43,435 nucleotides of DNA, from positions 1 through 43,435 of the forward strand of contig CAZMSC010000014.1 in the NCBI GenBank assembly GCA_964568845.1. The letters run 5' to 3'. The stretch's first letter is position 1; every line of letters starts with the position of its first letter. Source of the DNA: DTBU01 sp964568845. GTDB lineage: Archaea; Thermoproteota; CALKCG01; B24. The notes beneath the pieces were generated by a model. The model was not told the DNA's origin, searched no databases, and saw only the letters and a list, made by a program, of their open reading frames with translations. Position numbers and translations under genes: made by a program. Shown in pieces: positions 22,554-28,776 of the stretch.

Positions 22554-22628
22554 GGTAATCTGGCAATAGATAGAGACATTGCAACAGTCTTAAACCTTCA
22601 AATGCGATGGGTATTAAAGAACTTGTAA
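22554..22628 (+). mobile_element. Remnant of a TnpB (IS200/IS605 family) C terminus
   Basis: The frame at 22554-22628 reads GNLAIDRDIATVLNLQMRW and then VLKNL before a stop. The D-R-D-(I/V)-x-x-x-x-N segment is the hallmark of the last catalytic Asp in TnpB/OrfB nucleases, which follows a CxxC zinc knuckle; a Cys codon (22546-22548, KCY) lies just upstream in another frame. Only about 25 codons remain in frame, so this is a dead fragment. The rest of 22464-22720 contains nothing else I can recognise. Confidence 0.45.
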
Positions 22629-22720
22629 CTTAAAATCCCGGCTACTGGTAAGTTAGAATACTTGTGAGTTGGAAGACCTTAATGCTGGTTCTACGCGAAT
22701 TATGCATGGAACATAGTGAA

Positions 22721-23368
22721 TCATTTTCGAGTGGCTAGTTTAAGGCTTCGAGCTTTAAACTTGGCTAAAGCCATTAAGATTACGCCAGCGCATGCCACTC
22801 CTAAACCCGTAGGCGGGTCGGATTTTCTGGTGAATACCATAACGTTTTGATCCATGCTAAAACCTAAGGATGACCATTGAGTCCCCTCCCTATACCACCA
22901 AAGTTTGAGTTCATGTATTCCCGTCTTAAGTTCTACCGTGGCAAATTCCGTTTCACTGGCCTGTCCAGTCCTCTCCCACATATCCACCGTCAAGTTACCA
23001 TCTATGTAAAACTTAATGCATGTCCCATCCCCACCTGAAACGCTGAAACGTACGTATCCGTCTATAGGAACTTCTATGTATGCTTTGGCTATAAACCCCA
23101 CTTGTTCAACCAGTCCCCCAAAAACCTCACTGTATGCAGGATACGTCCTGGCGAAAAATGGTTCAAAGGTGGAGTTTCCTATGAAAACACCTGCAAACAA
23201 TTCTTCAGTGGGTTTTACTGGTGCATAGTACCATGAGACAGTCCAATCAGATATTTGGACTACATGTTCAGTAGGCATAATCTCCTCTTTAAAAGGAACA
23301 GCCGCTATGATGATTCCAATAATTAGAACGACAATACCGACACCGGAAAGAAGCTTGAAAATGGTCAA
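22721..23368 (-). CDS. PA14-like extracytoplasmic domain protein, paralogue of 21897
   Basis: A 215-residue protein with an N-terminal membrane helix (LLSGVGIVVLIIGIIIAAV) and a weaker C-terminal hydrophobic stretch (GLGVACAGVILMALAKF). The domain between contains IKFYIDGNLTVDMWERTG and TGIHELKLWWYREGTQWSSLGF, the same V/I-D-G and G-x-H-x-L-x-L-x-W strands as in the protein encoded at 21897. The start is TTG at 23368, with GGTGGAGG just upstream. A TATA-like CTTATATTTTT lies further upstream (minus strand, near 23400). The two proteins converge on each other, with the TnpB remnant between them. Confidence 0.7.
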   Translation of the reverse strand: MTIFKLLSGVGIVVLIIGIIIAAVPFKEEIMPTEHVVQISDWTVSWYYAPVKPTEELFAGVFIGNSTFEPFFARTYPAYSEVFGGLVEQVGFIAKAYIEVPIDGYVRFSVSGGDGTCIKFYIDGNLTVDMWERTGQASETEFATVELKTGIHELKLWWYREGTQWSSLGFSMDQNVMVFTRKSDPPTGLGVACAGVILMALAKFKARSLKLATRK

Positions 23369-23424
23369 AAACCTCCACCTCTAATGGCTGGGAACTCTCT
23401 TAAAAATATAAGTATTGTGATTGG

Positions 23425-23586
23425 ATGAACACTCCAATCTATACGCAGCTAGTGGATCTTAAAACCAACGAGTATATTTCAAAGGTTGCTAAAATGTTGA
23501 GGAAGCATGCAAGCCTCACGGAGACTAGCTTTGAATACGCCTGCACAACGCCGGAGAACCTCATGATATTTATGAGGCAAAAATAG
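23425..23586 (+). CDS. Small hypothetical ORF, 53 residues
   Basis: ATG at 23425 opens a 53-codon frame: MNTPIYTQLVDLKTNEYISK, then a basic helix and a tail ending FMRQK. The composition is protein-like (amphipathic, balanced charge) and it ends 31 bp before the tRNA-Ala 3' end on the opposite strand. No strong ribosome site is seen and no family is recognised; it may be a real small protein or a fragment. Confidence 0.35.
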   Translation: MNTPIYTQLVDLKTNEYISKVAKMLRKHASLTETSFEYACTTPENLMIFMRQK

Positions 23587-23617
23587 TGGGCGGAGTGAAC
23601 GGAGGTTCGATGAAAAG

Positions 23618-23692
23618 TGGACCGGGAGGGATTTGAACCCTCGGCCTCCCCCATGCCAAGGGGGCGATCATACCAGGCTGATCTACCGGCCC
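23618..23692 (-). tRNA. tRNA-Ala (anticodon GGC)
   Basis: The acceptor GGGCCGG pairs with CCGGTCC, including the G3:U70 wobble that identifies alanine tRNAs. The anticodon stem CCCCC/GGGGG encloses TTGGCAT with anticodon GGC, and the T arm is GAGGGTTCAAATCCCTC. The discriminator is A; no CCA is encoded. Confidence 0.95.
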
Positions 23693-23816
23693 ATCTGTAA
23701 GTTTTTACTCAAACTGGTTTCTCTTAAACTTTTCAGCTGGCTTGATGGCTAGGCTTCGCTTAACTTTAACGTTAAAGCTTAACTGCTCAATCTACAGTAG
23801 TAAGGGCTGTGGAATT

Positions 23817-24602
23817 ATGAAGATTGGTTTAAGAGTTAGTTTCTCAAAGCCTGAGAAGAGTGGAGAACATCCCTTTGAGCCGGCTTTAAAGTTTGCATCT
23901 AGGCTTGGACTGGACGGTGTTGAGCTTTGCCTAGACCCCAGGTCTCCATGGGGTGATGATTTCGGAGCTTGGTCTGAGGATTTAACCATTGAAGATAGAC
24001 GTAGGATTGTTGAGCTTTGTAGGAATTACGGTGTTGAATTGGCTAGTCTGTCTTCTGACTGGGCTTGGGGCTACTCTAGATACTGTCCTAAGCTTAAACA
24101 CTGGAGCAGAGGCTTAGAGATTTTAAAAGAAGACATGAAGCTAACGGCTGACCTAGGTGGGAGGGTTCTGCTTATACACTTCGGGGTGAGTAGGGCTGAG
24201 AACTGGGATGAGGCTAAAAACGTGCTATTATCTCTAGTAGATGCTGCTGAAGCCTACGGTGTAAAGCTTGGTCTTGAAGGGGGGATTTGGGCCCGTTTAG
24301 GTTTAGGTGGGCTTTTAGAGCTCTGTAGAATGGTTGATGAGATAGCCAGCGATCACTTAGGCGTTTATGAGCACTGTTACTGGCCTAGGGGAACGATGAA
24401 GCCTCACGAGGAGATAGAGCTTGTCGGGCGTCGTATAGTGGCTTTACACTCGGGCAGGATAGACCTGAAGAACGTAGACTATGAGGCTATGTTTAAGGCG
24501 TTGAAGAAGTACTACGACTGGTATTGGATGTTTGAGATAGATGAATGGAGCGAGGTGGAGGAGAGCCTAAACCTTCTAAGAGAACTTATGAAAAGATACT
24601 AG
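23817..24602 (+). CDS. Sugar-phosphate isomerase/epimerase (AP-endonuclease-2-like TIM barrel)
   Basis: Xylose-isomerase-like TIM barrel. MKIGLRVSFSK opens the first strand, GLDGVELCLDPRSPWGDD follows, then LLIHFGVSRAENWDEA, KLGLEGG, HLGVYEHCYWPRG, IVALHSGRIDLKNVDY and WMFEIDEWSE. These Glu/His/Asp residues at the strand ends form the usual divalent-metal site. The ATG at 23817 is chosen; a longer frame to 23742 adds 25 residues that do not fit the fold. The Gfo/Idh/MocA gene follows after 16 bp with AGGAGG, so they are cotranscribed. This pair commonly acts on keto-sugars or inositols; the substrate is not determined. Confidence 0.85.
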   Translation: MKIGLRVSFSKPEKSGEHPFEPALKFASRLGLDGVELCLDPRSPWGDDFGAWSEDLTIEDRRRIVELCRNYGVELASLSSDWAWGYSRYCPKLKHWSRGLEILKEDMKLTADLGGRVLLIHFGVSRAENWDEAKNVLLSLVDAAEAYGVKLGLEGGIWARLGLGGLLELCRMVDEIASDHLGVYEHCYWPRGTMKPHEEIELVGRRIVALHSGRIDLKNVDYEAMFKALKKYYDWYWMFEIDEWSEVEESLNLLRELMKRY

Positions 24603-24618
24603 TAGAGGAGGTTCTCCT

Positions 24619-25743
24619 ATGCCTGTTAGAATGGGCGTAGTCGGCTGCGGAAGCGTATCTCAGAGGGGTATACTTCCACACATATCGGCGGAAGACGTGA
24701 AGGATAAGGTTAAGCTTGTAGCGGTCTGCGACGTAGTTGAAGAGAGGGCTAAAGCCTGTAGAGAACGCTTCAAAGCAGATGAATGGTATAGCAGCTACGA
24801 GGATATGGTTTCCAAAGCTGGCTTAGACGCCGTTACCATAGCCACCCCGATACAGCTACACTACGAACAGGCTTTAAAAGCCGTTAAAGCTGGAATACAC
24901 GTCCACTTGAATAAGCCTATGGCTTTAACGGTTGAAGAAGCCGATGGCCTTCTAAGTGAAAGAGATAGAGCCAAGGTTAAGCTAGTAGCTTCACCCGGAA
25001 TAGCCTTCAGAAGAGACGTTCAGAGGGTTCGAAGCATGTTGAAAGACGGTATTGTAGGTAAGGTCTACTGGGCTAGGACCGGGGCGACGGCTGAGGGGCA
25101 CGAGTATGAGGACTTCCGTAGACCGGGAGACGTAGTCGTAGAAGCCGACCCCTCATGGTACTATCGGAGAGGCGGAGGACCCGTTTACGACATGGGCGTG
25201 TACGCTTTACATCTAGTAACTGGCGTATTGGGTCCGGCTAAGAGGGTTACAGCTATGTCTGGTATAGGGCTTAAACGTAGGATGATCTTAGGTAGAGATG
25301 TTGAAGTCGAAGTAGACGATAATACTGTCATGTTGCTAGACTTCGGAGATTCAACTTTCACCCTTCTACACTCAGCCTTCTGCGTGGGCGATGGAGAACC
25401 GTTCTCAGGACTACACGTAGCCGGTAGTGAAGGTGCGTTAAAGTTGGAGTATGGCCGTATAGAAGTTTGGAGCCGTAAAATAGACGGCTGGCATCACGTT
25501 GAAGAAGTCTCCAATAGGCTTCCATACGTTTCAGGAATTCATACAAAGCTACCAGAAGCCCACATATACTCAGACATAATGCATCTGGTAGATTGCATCC
25601 TCAACGATAAGGAGCCGGTGGTATCAGGCGAACACGCCAGACACGTAATAGAGATAATCGAGAAGGCGTATTTATCCGCGAAGACGGAGAAGACCCAGCA
25701 CCTTAAAACAGACTTCCAATTAAAGCCATTAAAAGAATGGTGA
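24619..25743 (+). CDS. Gfo/Idh/MocA-family NAD(P)-dependent oxidoreductase
   Basis: The N-terminal Rossmann domain has MGVVGCGSVSQRGILP and the HLNKPMALTVEEAD segment (family E/N-K-P motif; here Asn-Lys-Pro in place of the usual Glu-Lys-Pro). The C-terminal domain contains GGPVYDMGVYALHLVTG with the catalytic-site Asp. The length of 374 residues is normal. AGGAGG precedes the ATG at 24619 and the upstream isomerase gene is 16 bp away. Such enzymes oxidise sugar or inositol hydroxyls (for example to 3-keto sugars). With the isomerases, GH3 and ThuA-like genes nearby it suggests a keto-sugar pathway, which is inference. Confidence 0.9.
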   Translation: MPVRMGVVGCGSVSQRGILPHISAEDVKDKVKLVAVCDVVEERAKACRERFKADEWYSSYEDMVSKAGLDAVTIATPIQLHYEQALKAVKAGIHVHLNKPMALTVEEADGLLSERDRAKVKLVASPGIAFRRDVQRVRSMLKDGIVGKVYWARTGATAEGHEYEDFRRPGDVVVEADPSWYYRRGGGPVYDMGVYALHLVTGVLGPAKRVTAMSGIGLKRRMILGRDVEVEVDDNTVMLLDFGDSTFTLLHSAFCVGDGEPFSGLHVAGSEGALKLEYGRIEVWSRKIDGWHHVEEVSNRLPYVSGIHTKLPEAHIYSDIMHLVDCILNDKEPVVSGEHARHVIEIIEKAYLSAKTEKTQHLKTDFQLKPLKEW

Positions 25744-25958
25744 AAAAGTTGCACATCTTTACGTTTTTATAGCCTATGCGATGCCGTTCAAGGCTCCATC
25801 GACTAGTCTTTCGCGCCCTTTATTCTCCTTCTCTTTTTCTCTAGTAAGGGAAAATGAAGAAGTTGGTAATGGCAAGGTAAATTACTTCCATAACCTAAGC
25901 TTCTCTGTTAATATCAAATAAGAATTCAAGCTTCTCTCCCTAAGAAGATATCTTTCTA

Positions 25959-25982
25959 TCTTTCAAACTTAAGTTTGAAAGA
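25959..25982. repeat. 24-bp perfect palindrome beside tRNA-Asn
   Basis: The palindrome centres on CTT|AAG (between 25970 and 25971), with the half-site TCTTTCAAACTT followed by its exact reverse complement. It is 17 bp beyond the 3' end of the tRNA-Asn gene on the opposite strand and 215 bp past the end of the oxidoreductase gene. It may be a dimeric-protein binding site, or fold as a loopless hairpin affecting termination of the tRNA transcript. The remainder of 25744-25998 shows no gene. Confidence 0.75.
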
Positions 25983-25998
25983 AGCTCCTACGAATTTG

Positions 25999-26075
25999 TG
26001 GCGCCGCCGGGCGGACTTGAACCGCCGACCAACGGGTTAACAGCCCGCTGCTCTACCGTGCTGAGCTACGGCGGC
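25999..26075 (-). tRNA. tRNA-Asn (anticodon GTT), CCA encoded
   Basis: The acceptor GCCGCCG pairs with CGGCGGC. The anticodon stem GCGGG/CCCGT encloses CTGTTAA with anticodon GTT, and the T arm is GGCGGTTCAAGTCCGCC. The discriminator is G and CCA follows directly (bases 26001-25999), unlike the other four tRNAs in the window. Confidence 0.95.
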
Positions 26076-26168
26076 ATAGGTGCTCTGTCCAGTTATTGTT
26101 TGAAGCCGATTATTTTAAGCTTTACCTTCCGGGTCGTCAATACATGGAAGAAAATCGCTTTGTGTGGT

Positions 26169-26675
26169 TTACCAGCATTTGAATCCTTTAAACACGCGAT
26201 TGCCCATGTTGAAAAGCACTGGTCTATCATCTTCGGAAACGTAGGCTGTTAGTATTTCACCTACGAAAATCGTGTGGTCTCCCGTTCTAATAGCGTTGAC
26301 GACTCTACACTCCATATTCACTGTAGCCTCACCTATCAGTGGAGGCTTCACATATTTAGCCTTAACAGGCGTTAAACCTGTCGCTTTAAACTTATCTACG
26401 TTTCTTCCAGAGTGTGTTCCACAGAATAGGACGGCGTCTTCCATGCCTTCGCTTGGAAAAGCTAAGACGAACTCTCCGCTTTCACTTATGAGTTTGTGAC
26501 TATACCTTGAGGTTCCAATGGATATGGCCACCATGGGTGGTCTTACAGAGGTCGGCATATTCCAACCGAGCGTTATAATATTGGGCCTGCCGTCTCTATC
26601 CGCTGAAACCACTAGAACAGTCCTCTCAGGATACTTCCTCATCCAAGCCTCTTCTACCGAAACCTCTCTCAGCAA
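26169..26675 (-). CDS. Flavin reductase-like (FMN-binding split-barrel) protein
   Basis: A 168-residue flavin-reductase-like domain. Recognisable parts are the N-terminal strands with RTVLVVSADRDGRPNIITLGW, PPMVAISIGTSRYSHKLI, the GEFVLAFPSE helix-strand, FCGTHSGRNVDKF, and PPLIGEATVNMECRVV followed by GDHTIFVGEI. The family reduces or carries FMN using NAD(P)H, and in archaea is often called flavoredoxin. The start is TTG at 26675 with GAGGTGAG about 6 nt upstream. It is monocistronic beside tRNA-Asn. Its electron partner is unknown; it could support oxidative-stress defence, or a flavin-dependent step elsewhere. Confidence 0.88.
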   Translation of the reverse strand: MLREVSVEEAWMRKYPERTVLVVSADRDGRPNIITLGWNMPTSVRPPMVAISIGTSRYSHKLISESGEFVLAFPSEGMEDAVLFCGTHSGRNVDKFKATGLTPVKAKYVKPPLIGEATVNMECRVVNAIRTGDHTIFVGEILTAYVSEDDRPVLFNMGNRVFKGFKCW

Positions 26676-26924
26676 GAATGCTCACCTCAAATTCTTTATG
26701 AGAGATGTTAAGCCTTAAACTTTAACGTCTCACGTTAAGTCGGTTAAGTTGCATGAGTACGGTTTTCGTGAAATTAAAGTGATCCAAACTGTTTCCTTAT
26801 ATCATAGTCTATAGCCCTATGGAATACACTTTGCAAGCCTCCATAGTTTTGCGAACATGGATGTTTAAACCGATAGACCGGTCTTCAAAAGCTGCAAATA
26901 CATTTAAAATCTGTTACAATAGAT

Positions 26925-27992
26925 TTGTTATTCGGTGTCGAGTTGTTAGATTTTACGAGGTTTAAACCTTTTGAGGTTTGGGATTGCCACGTCCACTTTC
27001 GATCTGGAGAGGATTTAAATCAGCTTAAACGTTTGACCGATAAATACCTCAAGGTTGTTGAATTTTCAAAGCTCAGTCGGATTTACACCTCAGCTGATGG
27101 GCTAGGCCTCTACCTTAAAGCCGTCAATCCCGAGGTCTTCTACGCCGGCGCTGAACCACCGGATCCTAAGGCTAAGCCGAACTGGTATAAGTTTGTAGAG
27201 GGGGCGTTGGAGGCGGGCTTCGACGGCGTTGGGGAAATGGGCTCTAAACCAGCTCCTAGAGCCCGGAGGACTCCGCTGGACAGCCCGCTTTTCGAAGGCT
27301 TCTGGTCTGCATGTGAAGAGTTTGATTTCCCAGTTCTATGTCACGTCGCAGATCCTGAGGAGTTTTGGTGCGAGGAAACATGTCCAGATTGGGCTAAGAA
27401 GAGGGGCTGGGGACCCTACGGAGCTGACTACCCAGCTAAAGAGGAGCTGTACAAGGAGATGGATAACGTTCTAGAGAAACACCCTAATCTTAAGATAGTG
27501 TTCGCCCACATGTACTTTCTAACAGCAGATATCGAACGTACTGAAGATTTCCTCAAAAGATATGGGAATACAAACTTAGACCTCTCCCTAGGTGTAGAGC
27601 TTATGTACAATATTTCTCGTAGAAGAGACGACTGGAGAGAGCTCTTCATAAAACACAGCGACCGTATACTGTTTGGAACAGACATAATGGATTGGCAGAC
27701 CGTTGAAGAGGCCGCTACGAGGGTTTGGATGATAAGGCTCTTCTTGGAATCAGACGAGGAATTCTACACGCCGGACTCTGCTGACGAACTCTTAACCAGG
27801 TATAAGGAGCCATTCATAGGCCTTAAACTTCCAGACAAAGCTCTGAAAAACATATACTCTGAAAACTTTAAGAGGATATTTGGCGGGGTTCCCAAGCGTT
27901 TAAACGCCGAGAAGGCTGAAAGCTTCCTAAGCGATACGGGGGAAAGCTTTGCTCTAAAAGCCTTCAGAGATGCGTTGAAACGTAAACCCTAA
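26925..27992 (+). CDS. Amidohydrolase-family (amidohydrolase 2 type) TIM-barrel enzyme
   Basis: A metal-dependent hydrolase or decarboxylase. VWDCHVHFRSG has the H-x-H ligands, VLCHVADPEEFW a central His, IVFAHMYF another and ILFGTDIMDWQ the catalytic Asp. The long middle segment with Trp/Pro (CPDWAKKRGWGPYGADYPA) and the overall pattern resemble the amidohydrolase-2 subfamily (ACMSD/uronate-isomerase-like). A TTG at 26925 or at 26943 (GGTG 5-9 nt upstream) could start it; the former fits a TATA-like CATTTAAAAT near 26900. Length about 355 residues. It sits in the carbohydrate island, so a sugar-lactone or aromatic-acid substrate is possible but unproven. Confidence 0.8.
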   Translation: MLFGVELLDFTRFKPFEVWDCHVHFRSGEDLNQLKRLTDKYLKVVEFSKLSRIYTSADGLGLYLKAVNPEVFYAGAEPPDPKAKPNWYKFVEGALEAGFDGVGEMGSKPAPRARRTPLDSPLFEGFWSACEEFDFPVLCHVADPEEFWCEETCPDWAKKRGWGPYGADYPAKEELYKEMDNVLEKHPNLKIVFAHMYFLTADIERTEDFLKRYGNTNLDLSLGVELMYNISRRRDDWRELFIKHSDRILFGTDIMDWQTVEEAATRVWMIRLFLESDEEFYTPDSADELLTRYKEPFIGLKLPDKALKNIYSENFKRIFGGVPKRLNAEKAESFLSDTGESFALKAFRDALKRKP

Positions 27993-28084
27993 ATACTTCC
28001 AAATATTCCTATTCTACGGGGGTGGATGGCAGCTCTGGCCCTGGCGACTTGATGAGCGGGATCTTGAGTGTGCTAACACCCCTT

Positions 28085-28426
28085 TTAACTCCGCACTCCA
28101 GTTAAGAATACGGCTAACCCTATAAGGGCAATGTAGAAGAAGGCTAAGGTATTCGTGTACGCTGGATAGTACTGGGCTATAGCCCAGAAAACCCCCAACA
28201 CGACAACCATAGAGCCCCATATGAGCATGTAGAAGCCCCAATCTTCGCTTACCTTATAGGACGCCGCCACAATTCCTCCAACCGTTATAAGAATTATCGG
28301 AATAAGCGTATTCAAAAGTTCAGGTGATAGCGTTGCAAGCGCCGCTACAACCCCCATCACAGTCACTCCTAAACCTACCGCAGCAACTACTCTATTCAAG
28401 AGTACCCCGAAAAAGTGGGGAAACAA
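28085..28426 (-). CDS. Small four-helix integral membrane protein
   Basis: A 113-residue protein made almost entirely of four hydrophobic helices (NRVVAAVGLGVTVMGVVAAL, TLIPIILITVGGIVAAS, GFYMLIWGSMVVVLGVFWAI, LAFFYIALIGLAVFLTGV) with short polar loops. No catalytic motif or recognised family. The ATG at 28426 follows an ACCCCGAAAA context on the minus strand with no strong ribosome site. Probably a small structural or transport accessory protein of the cytoplasmic membrane. Confidence 0.6.
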   Translation of the reverse strand: MFPHFFGVLLNRVVAAVGLGVTVMGVVAALATLSPELLNTLIPIILITVGGIVAASYKVSEDWGFYMLIWGSMVVVLGVFWAIAQYYPAYTNTLAFFYIALIGLAVFLTGVRS

Positions 28427-28504
28427 ATCTGATAAAATTTTTAAACACTTAAAGCTTTAAAATCCCGCTTAAATCTTTATTTTTTGCCTCCGCCTTCTGA
28501 AAAA

Positions 28505-28684
28505 CTACAGATCTGTTGAAAAGGCTACGTGTTTAAAGCCGACCTTCACCAAGACATAGACAACCGTATTTTCACGTACAGATAATCCATCAACCCCAAG
28601 GTATCCCGGCAAATCAAGCTTAAAGATTACTACAGTTGAAACCCCAGGGAAAAATATTTCAACTGTAGTAATCAGAGCTCGCAT
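28505..28684 (-). CDS. Small 59-residue ORF containing an inverted repeat
   Basis: Minus-strand ATG at 28684 opens 59 codons (MRALITTVEIFFPGVSTVVI ... SVRENTVVYVLVKVGFKHVA ... STDL). The frame looks like protein: beta-strand-rich, with GYLGVDGLSV. Its first third is encoded by the inverted repeat at 28625-28673, so the N terminus is a coding palindrome (ITTVE mirrored by STVVI). There is no ribosome site. It may be the C-terminal fragment of an Ig-fold protein gene interrupted by the repeat. It occupies most of the gap 28427-28776. Confidence 0.3.
   Translation of the reverse strand: MRALITTVEIFFPGVSTVVIFKLDLPGYLGVDGLSVRENTVVYVLVKVGFKHVAFSTDL
28625..28673. repeat. Perfect 17-bp inverted repeat, 15-nt loop
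   Basis: The arms GATTACTACAGTTGAAA (28625-28641) and TTTCAACTGTAGTAATC (28657-28673) are exact reverse complements; the loop is CCCCAGGGAAAAATA. As RNA on either strand it makes a long stable hairpin. It is 104 bp downstream of the GH3 stop on the GH3 strand, where it could protect or end the mRNA. No T-run worth the name follows on that strand. A miniature mobile element is another possibility. Confidence 0.8.
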
Positions 28685-28776
28685 TGTTAAACTTCAATCC
28701 ATGAAAAAGAAGACCAGTTTACACTCAACCCCTCATTAAAAATAATAGAGGATTGCATTTTATAAGTTTTAATCAA

